Source of the DNA: Xylocopa sonorina
Taxonomy: Eukaryota; Arthropoda; Insecta; Hymenoptera; Apidae
Direction: 5' to 3'
Assembly (NCBI RefSeq): GCF_050948175.1
Contig: NW_027490490.1
Span: 118,895-182,894, forward strand
Length of the DNA: 64,000 bases
Shown here piece by piece: positions 11,009 through 24,597 of the stretch. Below the pieces are notes generated by a model. That model saw only the letters and a program-made list of their open reading frames with translations, made no database searches and was not told where the DNA came from. The translations under genes and the position numbers were made by a program. Within the stretch, counting starts at the first letter, position 1. Each line of letters starts with the position of its first letter.

Positions 11009-14000
11009 GTAGACATTTGCAAACTCTATTTCCTTGCAGGGAAGTGTCGCATTTACATTCATTTGAAGTGTAGACGAGGAATACATAACACTTCCCCAAT
11101 CATATTATATCTTACCATGAAACATAGAAATGAGATGCGATATCGCGTTTTAAGAATCATAAGAACTCTATTGCTACGATACGTAGACATCTGCAAACGC
11201 TATTTCCTTGCAAGGAATTGTCGCATTTACATTCATTTGAAGTGTAGACGAGTAATACATAACACTTCCGCAATCATATTATATGTTACCACGAAACATA
11301 GAAATGAGATGCGATATCGCGTTTTAAGAAGCATTGGAACTCTATTGCTACGATACGTAGACATCTGCAAACGCTATTTCCTTGCAAGGAAGAGTCGCAT
11401 TTACATTCATTTGATGTGTAGACGAAGAATACATGGCACTTCGCAAATCATATTTTATCTTACCATGAAACATAGAAATGAGATGCGATATCGCGTTTTA
11501 AGAAGCATCAGAACACTATTGCTACGATAGGTAGACACTTGCAAACGCTACTTCCTTGTAAGGAAGTGTCGCATTTACATTCGTTTGAAGTGTAGACGAG
11601 GATTACATAACACATCGCAAATCATATTATATCTTACCATGAAACATAGAAATGAGATGCGATATCGCGTCTTAATAAGCATTTGAACTCTATTGCTTCG
11701 ATACGTAGACATCTGCAATCCCTATTTCCTTGCAAGGAAGTGTCGCATTTACATTCATTTGAAGTGTAGAAGAGGAATACATAACACTTCGCAAATCATA
11801 TTATATCTTACCATGAAACATAGAAATGAGATGCGATATCGCGTTTAAAGAAGCATTAGAACTCTATTGCTACGATAGGTAGACATCTGCAAACGCTATT
11901 TCCTAGCAAGGAAGTGTCGCATTTACATTCATTTGAAGTGTAGACGGGGACTACATAACACTTCGCAAATCATATTATATCTTACCGTGAAACATAGAAA
12001 TGAGATGCGATATCGCGTTTTATGAATCATAAGTACTCTATTGCTACGATACGTAGACATATGCAAACGCTATTTCCTTGCAAGGAAGAGTCGCATTTAC
12101 ATTCATTTGAAGTGTAGACGAAGAATACATGACACGTCGCAAATCATATTATATCTTACCATGAAACATAGAAATGAGATGCGATATCGCGTTTTAAGAA
12201 GCATTAGAACACTATTGCTACGATAGGTAGACACTTGCAAACGCTACTTCCTTGTAAGGAAGTGTCGCATTTACATTCATTTGAAGTGTAGACGCGGAAT
12301 ACATGACACTTCGCAAATCATATTATACCTTACCATGAAACATAGAAACGAGATGCGATATCGCGTTTTATGAATCATAAGAACTCTATTGCTACGATAC
12401 GTAGACATATGCAAACGCTATTTCCTTGCAAGGAAGAGTCGCATTTACATTCATTTGAAGTGTAGACGAAGAATACATGACACGTCGCAAATCATATTAT
12501 ATCTTACCATGAAACATAGAAATGAGATGCGATATCGCGTTTTAAGAAGCATTAGAACACTATTGCTACAATAGGTAGACACTTGCAAACGCTACTTCCT
12601 TGTAAGGAAGTGTCGCATTTACATTCATTTGAAGTGTAGACGAGGAATACATAACACATCCCAAATCATATTATATCTTACCATGAAACATAGAAATGAG
12701 ATGCGATATCGCGTCTTAATAAGCATTTGAACTCTATTGCTTCGATACGTAGACATCTGCAATCCCTATTTCCTTGCAAGGAAGTGTCGCATTTACATTC
12801 ATTTGAAGCGTAGAAGAGGAATACATAACACTTCGCAAATCATATTATATCTTACCATGAAACATAGAAATGAGATGCGATATCGCGTTTAAAGAAGCAT
12901 TAGAACTCTATTGCTACGATAGGTAGACATCTGCAAACGCTATTTCCTAGCAAGGAAGTGTCGCATTTACATTCATTTGAAGTGTAGACGGGGACTACAT
13001 AACACTTCGCAAATCATATTATATCTTACCGTGAAACATAGAAATGAGATGCGATATCGCGTTTTGAGAAGTATTAGAACACTATTGCTAAGATAGGTAG
13101 ACATTTGCAAACTCTATTTCCTTGCAAGGAAGTGTCGCATTTACATTCATTTGAAGTGTAGACGAGGAATACATAACACTTCCCCAATCATATTATATCT
13201 TACCATGAAACATAGAAATGAGATGCGATATCGCGTTTTATGAATCATAAGAACTCTAATGCTACGATACGTAGACATATGCAAACGCTATTTCCTTGCA
13301 AGGAAGAGTCGCATTTACATTCATTTGAAGTGTAGACGAAGAATACATGACACGTCGCAAATCATATTATATCTTACCATGAAACATAGAAATGAGATGC
13401 GATATCGCGTTTTAAGAAGCATTAGAACACTATTGCTACGATAGGTAGACACTTGCAAACGCTACTTCCTTGTAAGGAAGTGTCGCATTTACATTCATTT
13501 GAAGTGTAGACGAGGAATACATAACACATCGCAAATCATATTATATCTTACCATGAAACATAGAAATGAGATGCGATATCGCGTCTTAATAAGCATTTGA
13601 ACTCTATTGCTTCGATACGTAGACATCTGCAATCCCTATTTCCTTGCAAGGAAGTGTCGCATTTACATTCATTTGAAGTGTAGAAGAGGAATACATAACA
13701 CTTCGCAAATCATATTATATCTTACCATGAAACATAGAAATGAGATGCGATATCGCGTTTAAAGAAGCATTAGAACTCTATTGCTACGATAGGTAGACAT
13801 CTGCAAACGCTATTTCCTAGCAAGGAAGTGTCGCATTTACATTCATTTGAAGTGTAGACGGGGACTACATAACACTTCGCAAATCATATTATATCTTACC
13901 GTGAAACATAGAAATGAGATGCGATATCGCGTTTTATGAATCATAAGTACTCTATTGCTACGATACGTAGACATATGCAAACGCTATTTCCTTGCAAGGA

Positions 14001-15908
14001 AGAGTCGCATTTACATTCATTTGAAGTGTAGACGAAGAATACATGACACGTCGCAAATCATATTATATCTTACCATGAAACATAGAAATGAGATGCGATA
14101 TCGCGTTTTAAGAAGCATTAGAACACTATTGCTACGATAGGTAGACACTTGCAAACGCTACTTCCTTGAAAGGAAGTGTCGCATTTACATTCATTTGAAG
14201 TGTAGACGAGGAATACATAACACATCGCATATCATATTATATCTTACCATGAAACATAGAAATGAGATGCGATATCGCGTTTTAAGAAGTATTAGAACAC
14301 TATTGCTAAGATAGGTAGACATTTGCAAACTCTATTTCCTTGCAAGGAAGTGTCGCATTTACATTCATTTGAAGTGTAGACGAGGAATACATAACACTTC
14401 CCCAATCATATTATATCTTACCATGAAACATAGAAATGAGATGCGATATCGCGTTTTAAGAATCATAAGAACTCTATTGCTACGATACGTAGACATCTGC
14501 AAACGCTATTTCCTTGCAAGGAAGTGTCGCATTTACATTCATTTGAAGTGTAGACGAGGAATACATAACACTTCGCAAATCATATTATATCTTACCGTGA
14601 AACATAGAAATGGGATGCGATATCGCGTTTTAAGAAGTATTAGAACACTATTGCTAAGATAGGTAGACATTTGCAAACTCTATTTCCTTGCAAGGAAGTG
14701 TCGCATTTACATTCATTTGAAGTGTAGACGAGGAATACATAACACTTCCCCAGTCATATTATATCTTAGCATGAAACATGGAAATGAGATGCGATATCGC
14801 GTTTTAAGAAGCATTAGAACTCTATTGCTACGATACGTAGACATCTGCAAACGCTATTTCCTTGCAAGGAAGAGTCGCATTTACATTCATTTGAAGTGTA
14901 GACGAGTAATACATAACACTTCCCCAATCATATTATATGTTACCATGTTACATAGAAATGAGATGCGATATCGCGTTTTAAGAAGCATTGGAAATCTATT
15001 GCTACGATACGTAGACATCTGCAAACGCTATTTCCTTGCAAGGAAGTGTCGCATTTACATTCATTTGAAGTGTAGACGAGGAATACATAACACATCGCAA
15101 ATCATATTATATCTTACCATGAAACATAGAAATGAGATGCGATATCGCGTCTTAATAAGCATTTGAACTCTATTGCTTCGATACGTAGACATCTGCAATC
15201 CCTATTTCCTTGCAAGGAAGTGTCGCATTTACATTCATTTGAAGTGTAGAAGAGGAATACATAACACTTCGCAAATCATATTATATCTTACCATGAAACA
15301 TAGAAATGAGATGCGATATCGCGTTTAAAGAAGCATTAGAACTCTATTGCTACGATAGGTAGACATCTGCAAACGCTATTTCCTAGCAAGGAAGTGTCGC
15401 ATTTACATTCATTTGAAGTGTAGACGGGGACTACATAACACTTCGCAAATCATATTATATCTTACCGTGAAACATAGAAATGAGATGCGATATCGCGTTT
15501 TATGAATCATAAGTACTCTATTGCTACGATACGTAGACATATGCAAACGCTATTTCCTTGCAAGGAAGAGTCGCATTTACATTCATTTGAAGTGTAGACG
15601 AAGAATACATGACACGTCGCAAATCATATTATATCTTACCATGAAACATAGAAATGAGATGCGATATCGCGTTTTAAGAAGCATTAGAACACTATTGCTA
15701 CGATAGGTAGACACTTGCAAACGCTACTTCCTTGAAAGGAAGTGTCGCATTTACATTCATTTGAAGTGTAGACGAGGAATACATAACACATCGCATATCA
15801 TATTATATCTTACCATGAAACATAGAAATGAGATGCGATATCGCGTTTTAAGAAGTATTAGAACACTATTGCTAAGATAGGTAGACATTTGCAAACTCTA
15901 TTTCCTTG
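11009..15908 (+). repeat. 11- and 9-monomer repeat block with CTTAATAAGC, GGGGACTAC and TATGAATCATAAG variants
   Basis: Monomers starting GCGTCTTAATAAGCATTTG lie at about 11671, 12715, 13585 and 15151, spaced 1044, 870 and 1566 bp (6, 5 and 9 monomers). Monomers with GTAGACATATGC and ACACGTCGC lie at 12041, 12389, 13259, 13955 and 15521, with 12041 to 13955 being 1914 bp (11 monomers) and 13955 to 15521 being 1566 bp (9). GACGGGGACTACATAAC also marks this block and is not seen in the other blocks. In-frame TAG and TGA variants are dense here, so open frames rarely exceed one or two monomers. Confidence 0.8.
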
Positions 15909-18839
15909 CAAGGAAGTGTCGCATTTACATTCATTTGAAGTGTAGAAGAGGAATACATAACACTTCGCAAATCATATTATATTTTACCATGAAGCATGGA
16001 AATGAGATGCCATATCGCGTTTTAAGAAGCATTAGAACTCTATTGCTACGATACGTAGACATCTGCAAACGCTATTTCCCTGCAAGGAAGAGTCGCATTT
16101 ACATTCATTTAAAGTGTAGACGAGGAATACATAATACTTCGCAAATCATATTATACCCTTACCATGAAACATAGAAATGAGAAGCAATATCGCGATTTAA
16201 GAATCATAAGAACTCTATTGCTACGATACGTAGACATCTGCAAACGCTATTTCCTTGCAAGGAAGTGTCGCATTTACATTCATTTGAAGTGTAGAAGAGT
16301 AATACATAACACTTCGCAAATCATATTATATTTTACCATCAAACATAGAAATCAGATGCGATATCGCGTTTTAAGAAGCATTGGAAATCTATTGCTACGA
16401 TACGTAGACATCTGCAAACGCTATTTCCTAGCGAGGAAGTGTCGCATTCACATTCATTTGAAGTGTAGACGTGGAATACATAACACTTTGCAAATCATAT
16501 TATTTCTTACCATGAAACACAGAAATGAGATGCGATATCGCGTTTTAAGGAGCATTAGAACTCTATTGCTACGATACGTAGACATCTCCAAACGCTATTT
16601 CCTTGCAAGGAAGTGTCGCATTTACATTCATTTGAAGTGTAGAAGAGGAATACATAACACTTCGCAAATCATATTATATTTTACCATGAAGCATGGAAAT
16701 GAGATGCCTTATCGCGTTTTAAGAAGCATTAGAACTCTATTGCTACGATACGTAGACATCTGCAAACGCTATTTCCTTGCAAGGAAGAGTCGCATTTACA
16801 TTCATTTGAAGTGTAGACGAGGAATACATAACACTTCGCATATCATATTATATCTTACCATGAAACATAGAAATGAGATGCGATATCGCGTTTTAAGAAG
16901 CATTAGAACACTATTGTTACGATAGGTAGACACTTGCAAACGCTATTTCCTTGCAAGGAAGTGTCGCATTTACATTCATTTGAAGTGTAGACGAGGAATA
17001 CATAACACTTCGCAAATCATATTATATCTTACCATGAAACATGGAAATGAGATGCGATACCGCGTTTTAAGAAGCATTAGAACTCTATCCCTACGATACG
17101 TGGACATCTGCAAACGCTATTTCCTTGCAAGGAAGTGTCGCATTTACATTCATTTGAGGTGTAGAAGAGGAATACATAACACTTCGCAAATCATATTATA
17201 TCTTACCATGAAACATGGAAATGAGATGCGATATCGCATTTTAAGAATCATAAGAACTCTATTGCTACGATACGTAGACATCTGCAAACGCTATTTCCTT
17301 GCAAGGAAGTGTCGCATTTGCATTCATTTGAAGTGTAGACGAGGAATACAGAACACTTCGCAAATCATATTATATCTTACCATGAAACACAGAAATGAGA
17401 TTTGATATCGCGTTTTAAGAATCATTAGAACTCTATTGCTAGGATACGTAGACATCTCCAAACGCTATTTCCTTGCAAGGAAGTGTCGCATTTACATTCA
17501 TTTGAAGTGTAGACAAGGAATACATAACACTTCGCAAATCACATTATACCTTACCATGAAACATAGAAATGAGATGCGATATCGCGTTTTAAGAATCATA
17601 AGAACTCTATTGCTACGATACGTAGACATCTGCAAACGCTATTTCCTTGCAAGGAAGTGTAGCATTTACATTCATTTGAAGTGTAGACGAGGAATACATA
17701 ACACTTCCCAAATCATATTATATCTTACCATGAAACATAGGAATGAGATGCGATATCGCGTTTTAAGAAGCATTAGAACACTATTGCTACGATAGGTAGA
17801 CACTTGCAAACGCTATTTCCTTGCAAGGAAGTGTCGCATTTACATTCATTTGAAGTGTAGACGAGGAATACATAACACATCGCAAATCATATTATATCTT
17901 ACCATGAAACATAGAAATGAGATGCGATATCGCGCCTTAATAAGCATTTGAACTCTATTGCTTCGATACGTAGACATCTGCAAACGCTATTTCCTTGCAA
18001 GGAAGTGTCGCATTTACATTCATTTGAAGTGTAGACGAGGAATACATAACACATCGCAAATCATATTATATCTTACCATGAAACATAGAAATGAGATGCG
18101 ATATCGCGTCTTAATAAGCATTTGAACTCTATTGCTTCGATACGTAGACATCTGCAAACGCTATTTCCTTGCAAGGAAGTGTCGCATTTACATTCATTTG
18201 AAGTGTAGACGAGGAATACACAACACTTCGCAAATCATATTATATCTTACCATGAAACATAGAAATGAGATGCGATATCGCGTTTAAAGAAGTATTAAAG
18301 CACTATTGCTAAGATAGGTAGACATTTGCAAACGCTATTTCCTTGCAAGGAAGTGTCGCATTTACATTCATTTGAAGTGTAGACGAGGAATACATAACAC
18401 TTCTCCAATCATATTATATCTTACCATGAAACATAGAAATGAGATGCGATATCGCGTTTTAAGAAGCATTGGAAATCTATTGCTACGATACGTACACATC
18501 TGCAAACGCTATTTCCTTGCAAGGAAGAGTCGCATTTACATTCATTTGAAGTGTAGACGAAGAATACATGACACTTCGCAAATAATATTATATCTTACCA
18601 TGAAACATAGAAATGAGATGCGATATCGCGTTTTAAGAAGCATCAGAAATTCAATCCTACGATACGTACACATCTGCAAACGCTATTTCCTTGCAAAGAA
18701 GTGTCGCATTTACATTCGTTTGAAGTGTAGACGAGGAATACATAACACTTCGCAAATCATATTATACCTTACCATGAAACATAGAAATGAGAAGCAATAT
18801 AGCGATTTAAGAATCATAAGAACTCTATTGCTACGATAC
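15909..18839 (+). repeat. Mixed satellite block with a 1-kb segment repeated near 20460
   Basis: The stretch from 15935 to about 16925 is a near-copy of 20460 to about 21450. The offset is 4525 bp at first and 4524 bp (26 monomers) after a one-base insertion at 16156-16158 (TATACCCTTACC). Shared signatures are GAAGCATGGAAATGAGATGCC, TTTTACCATGAAGC and CACTTTGCAAATCATATTATTTC. Two adjacent monomers with CTTAATAAGCATTTG near 17935 and 18109 look like a single-monomer duplication. The block appears to be a junction between amplification products. Confidence 0.7.
16156..16158. other. One-base insertion (175-bp monomer)
   Basis: TATACCCTTACC replaces the usual TATACCTTACC. It shifts the phase of the open frame by one for everything downstream. 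The matching monomer at about 20680 lacks the extra C, so the change occurred in this copy after duplication or is a base-call error. Confidence 0.8.
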
Positions 18840-21800
18840 GTAGACATCTGCAAACGCTATTTCCTTGCAACGAAGTGCCGCATTTACATTCATTTGAATC
18901 GTAGACGAGGAATGCATAACACTTCGCAATGAATATTATATCTTACCATGAAACATAGAATTCAGATGCGATATCGCGTTTTAAGAAGCATTGCAAAACT
19001 ATTGCTACGATACGTAGACATCTCCAAACGCTATTTCCTTGCAAGGAAGTGTCGCATTTACATTCATTTGAAGTGTAGACAAGGAATACATAGCACTTCG
19101 CAAATCATAATATATCTTACCATGAAACATAGAAATGAGATGCGATATCGCGTTTTAAGTAGCATTAGAACTCTATTACTACGATACCTAGACATCTGCA
19201 AACGCTATTTCCTAGCAAGGAAGTGTCGCATTTACATTCATTTGAAGTGTAGACGAGGACTACATAACACTTCGCAAATCATATTATATCCTACCATGAA
19301 ACATAGAAATGAGTTGCCATATCGCGTTTTAAGAATCATAAGAACTCTATTGCTACGATACGTAGACATCTGCAAACGCTATTTCCTTGCAAGGAAGTGT
19401 CGCATTTACATTCATTTGAAGTGTAGACGAGGAATACATAACACTTCCCCAATCATATTATATCTTACCATGAAACATAGAAATGAGATGCGATATCGCG
19501 TTTTAAGAAGCATTAGAGCTCTATTGCTACGATACGTTGACATCTGCAAACGCTATTTCCTTGCAAGGAAGAGTCGCATTTACATTCATTTGAAGTGTAG
19601 ACGAGGAATACATAACACTTCGCATATCATATTATATCTTACCATAAAACATAGAAATGGGATGCGATATCGCGTTTTAAGAAGCATCAGAAATTCAATG
19701 CTACGATACGTAGACATCTGCAAACTCTATTTCCTTGCAAGGAAGTGTCGCATTTACATTCATTTGAAGTGTAGACGAGGAATACATGACACTTCGCAAA
19801 TCATATTATACCTTACCGTGAAACATAGAAATGAGAAGCAATATCGCGATTTAAGAATCATAAGAACTCTATTGCTACGATACGTAGCCATCTGCAAACG
19901 CTATTTCCTTGCAAGGAAGAGTCGCATTTACATTCATTTGAAGTGTAGACGAAGAATACATGACACTTCGCAAATCATATTATATCTTACCATGAAACAT
20001 AGAAGTGAGATGCGATATCGCGTTTTAAGAAGCATTAGAACACTATTGCTACGATAGGTAGACATCTGCAGACGCTATTTCCTAGCAAGGTAGTGTCGCA
20101 TTTACATTCATTTGAAGTGTAGACGTGTAATACATGACACTTCTCAAATCATATTATATTTTACCATGAAACATAGAAATGAGATGCGATATCGCGTTTT
20201 AAGAAGCATTAGAAATCTATTGCTACGATACGTAGACATCTGCAAACGCCATTTCCTAGCGAGGAAGAGTCGCATTCACATTCATTTGAAGTGTAGACGA
20301 GGAATACATAACACTTCGCATATCATATTATATCTTACCATGAATCATAGAAATGAGATGCGATACTGCGATTTAAGAATCATAAGAACTCTATTGCTAC
20401 GATACGTAGACATCTGCAAACGCTATTTCCTTGCAAGGAAGTGTCGCATTTACATTCATTTGAAGTGTAGAAGAGGAATACATAACACTTCGCAAATCAT
20501 ATTATATTTTACCATGAAGCATGGAAATGAGATGCCATATCGCGTTTTAAGAAGCATTAGAACTCTATTGCTACGATACGTAGACATCTGCAAACGCTAT
20601 TTCCTTGCAAGGAAGAGTCGCATTTACATTCATTTAAAGTGTAGACGAGGAATACATAATACTTCGCAAATCATATTATACCTTACAATGAAACATAGAA
20701 ATGAGAAGCAATATCGCGATTTAAGAATCATAAGAACTCTATTGCTACGATACGTAGACATCTGCAAACGCTATTTCCTTGCAAGGAAGTGTCGCATTTA
20801 CATTCATTTGAAGTGTAGAAGAGGAATACATAACACTTCGCAAATCATATTATATTTTACCATGAAACATAGAAATCAGATGCGATATCGCGTTTTAAGA
20901 AGCATTGGAAATCTATTGCTACGATACGTAGACATCTGCAAACGCTATTTCCTAGCGAGGAAGTGTCGCATTCACATTCATTTGAAGTGTAGACGTGGAA
21001 TACATAACACTTTGCAAATCATATTATTTCTTACCATGAAACACAGAAATGAGATGCGATATCGCGTTTTAAGGAGCATTAGAACTCTATTGCTACGATA
21101 CGTAGACATCTGCAAACCCTATTTCCTTGCAAGGAAGTGTCGCATTTACATTCATTTGAAGTGTAGAAGAGGAATACATAACACTTCGCAAATCATATTA
21201 TATTTTACCATGAAGCATGGAAATGAGATGCCATATCGCGTTTTAAGAAGCATTAGAACTCTATTGCTACGATACGTAGACATCTGCAAACGCTATTTCC
21301 TTGCAAGGAAGAGTCGCATTTACATTCATTTGAAGTGTAGACGAGGAGTACATAACACTTCGCATATCATATTATATCTTACCATGAAACATAGAAATGA
21401 GATGCGATATCGCGTTTTAAGAATCATCAGAAATTCAATGCTACGATACGTAGACATCTGCAAACGCTATTTCCTTGCAAGGAAGTGTCGCATTTACATT
21501 CATTTGAAGTGTAGACGAGGAATACATAACACTTCGCAAATCATATTATACCTTACCGTGAAACATAGAAAGGAGAAGCAATATCGCGATTCAAGAATCA
21601 CAAGAACTCTATTGCTACGATACGTAGACATCTGCAAACGCTATTTCCTTGCAAGATAGTGTCGCATTTACATTCATTTGAAGTGTAGAAGAGGAATACA
21701 TAACACTTCGCATATCATATTATATCTTACCATGAAGCATGGAAATGAGGTGCGATATGTCGTTTTAAGAAGCATTAGAACTCTATCCCTACGATACGTA

Positions 21801-22841
21801 GACATCTGCAAACTCTATTTCCTAGCGAGGAAGTGTCGCATTTACATTCATTTGAAGTGTAGAAGAGGAATACATAACACTTCGCAAATCATATTATATC
21901 TTACCATGAAGCATGGAAATGAGATGCGATATCGCGTTTTAAGAAGCATTAGAACTCTATTGCTACGATACGTAGACATCTGCAAACGCTATTTCCTTGC
22001 AAGGAAGAGTCGCATTTACATTCATTTGAAGTGTAGACGAAGAATACATGACACTTCGCAAATCATATTATATCTTACCATGAAACATAGAAATGAGATG
22101 CGATATCGCGTTTTAAGAAGCATTAGAACACTATTGCTACGATAGGTAGACATTTGCAAACGCTACTTCCTTGCAAGGAAGTGTCGCACTTCCATTCATT
22201 TGAAGTGTAGAAGAGGAATACATAACACTTCGCAAATCATATTATATCTTACCATGAAGCATGGAAATGGGATGCCATATCGCGTTTTAAGAAGCATTAG
22301 AACTCTATTACTACGATACGTAGACATCTGCAAACGCTATTTCCTTGCAAGGAAGAGTCGCATTTACATTCATTTGAAGTGTAGACGAGGAATACATAAC
22401 ACATCGCATATCATATTATATCTTACCATGAAACATAGAAATGAGATGCGATATCGCGTTTTCAGAAGCATCAGATATTCAATGCTACGATACGTAGACA
22501 TCTGCAAACGCTATTTCCTTGCAAGGAAGTGTCGCATTTACATTCATTTGAAGTGTAGACGAGGAATACATAACACTTCGCAAATCATATTATACCTTAC
22601 CGTGAAACATAGAAAGGAGAAGCAATATCGCAATTTAAGAATCACAAGAACTCTATTGCTACGATACGTAGACATCTGCAAACGCTATTTCCTTGCAAGA
22701 AAGTGTCGCATTTACATTCACTTGAAGTGTAGAAGAGGAATACCTAACACTTAGCAAATCATATTATATCTTACCATGAAACATGGAAATGAGATGCGAT
22801 ATCGCGTTTTAAGAAGCATTAGAGCTCTATTGCTACGATAC
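18840..22841 (+). repeat. 23-monomer unit (4002 bp), first copy
   Basis: The segment from about 18840 to 20573 is repeated almost base for base at 22842 to 24576. ATGAAACATAGAATTCAG, TAGCACTTCGCAAATCATAATATATC and GTAGCATTAGAACTCTATTAC in this copy recur 4002 bp downstream. The rest of the unit (20574-22841) is not repeated at that spacing; it contains the long open stretch 20112-21659 and the MPYR-type monomers related to the later 13-monomer unit. Upstream of 18840 the two regions diverge, which places the breakpoint there. Confidence 0.85.
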
Positions 22842-24576
22842 GTAGACATCTGCAAACGCTATTTCCTTGCAACGAAGTGCCGCATTTACATTCATTTGAA
22901 TCGTAGACGAGGAATGCATAACACTTCGCAATGAATATTATATCTTACCATGAAACATAGAATTCAGATGCGATATCGCGTTTTAAGAAGCATTGCAAAA
23001 CTATTGCTACGATACGTAGACATCTCCAAACGCTATTTCCTTGCAAGGAAGTGTCGCATTTACATTCATTTGAAGTGTAGACAAGGAATACATAGCACTT
23101 CGCAAATCATAATATATCTTACCATGAAACATAGAAATGAGATGCGATATCGCGTTTTAAGTAGCATTAGAACTCTATTACTACGATACCTAGACATCTG
23201 CAAACGCTATTTCCTAGCAAGGAAGTGTCGCATTTACATTCATTTGAAGTGTAGACGAGGACTACATAACACTTCGCAAATCATATTATATCCTACCATG
23301 AAACATAGAAATGAGTTGCCATATCGCGTTTTAAGAATCATAAGAACTCTATTGCTACGATACGTAGACATCTGCAAACGCTATTTCCTTGCAAGGAAGT
23401 GTCGCATTTACATTCATTTGAAGTGTAGACGAGGAATACATAACACTTCCCCAATCATATTATATCTTACCATGAAACATAGAAATGAGATGCGATATCG
23501 CGTTTTAAGAAGCATTAGAGCTCTATTGCTACGATACGTTGACATCTGCAAACGCTATTTCCTTGCAAGGAAGAGTCGCATTTACATTCATTTGAAGTGT
23601 AGACGAGGAATACATAACACTTCGCATATCATATTATATCTTACCATAAAACATAGAAATGGGATGCGATATCGCGTTTTAAGAAGCATCAGAAATTCAA
23701 TGCTACGATACGTAGACATCTGCAAACTCTATTTCCTTGCAAGGAAGTGTCGCATTTACATTCATTTGAAGTGTAGACGAGGAATACATGACACTTCGCA
23801 AATCATATTATACCTTACCGTGAAACATAGAAATGAGAAGCAATATCGCGATTTAAGAATCATAAGAACTCTATTGCTACGATACGTAGCCATCTGCAAA
23901 CGCTATTTCCTTGCAAGGAAGAGTCGCATTTACATTCATTTGAAGTGTAGACGAAGAATACATGACACTTCGCAAATCATATTATATCTTACCATGAAAC
24001 ATAGAAATGAGATGCGATATCGCGTTTTAAGAAGCATTAGAACACTATTGCTGCGATAGGTAGACATCTGCAGACGCTATTTCCTAGCAAGGTAGTGTCG
24101 CATTTACATTCATTTGAAGTGTAGACGTGTAATACATGACACTTCGCAAATCATATTATATTTTACCATGAAACATAGAAATGAGATTGCGATATCGCGT
24201 TTTAAGAAGCATTAGAAATCTATTGCTACGATACGTAGACATCTGCAAACGCCATTTCCTAGCGAGGAAGAGTCGCATTCACATTCATTTGAAGTGTAGA
24301 CGAGGAATACATAACACTTCGCATATCATATTATATCTTACCATGAATCATAGAAATGAGATGCGATACTGCGATTTAAGAATCATAAGAACTCTATTGC
24401 TACGATACGTAGACATCTGCAAACGCTATTTCCTTGCAAGGAAGTGTCGCATTTACATTCATTTGAAGTGTAGTAGAGGAATACATAACACTTCGCAAAT
24501 CATATTATATTTTACCATGAAGCATGGAAATGAGATGCCATATCGCGTTTTAAGAAGCATTAGAACTCTATTGCTA
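22842..24576 (+). repeat. Second copy of the 18840-20573 segment
   Basis: It matches 18840-20573 with very few substitutions. One is a T-to-G change giving CTGCGATAGG near 24053. An extra T in GAGATTGCG near 24187 changes the offset from 4002 to 4003. The copy ends at the rearranged short monomer at 24576. It also forms the first part of the 2.4-kb tandem pair at 23395-28223, so this region has been duplicated at least twice on different scales. Confidence 0.85.
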
Positions 24577-24597
24577 TTCAAGTATCGCGATTCAAGT
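24576..24597 (+). other. Rearranged short monomer: 22-bp net loss with filler
   Basis: After TTGCTA the usual 49 bases to TGTCGCA are replaced by 27, so this monomer is 152 bp. The new stretch is two ATTCAAGT words (24576-24583 and 24590-24597) around ATCGCG. Its core TATCGCGATTCAAG matches a run present only in the GAAGCAATATCGCGATTCAAG monomer class (for example near 21583-21596). This is the mark of a deletion repaired with templated filler, which removed the CGTAG arm, the TTCCTTGCAAGGAA dyad and the sequence between them. Confidence 0.85.
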
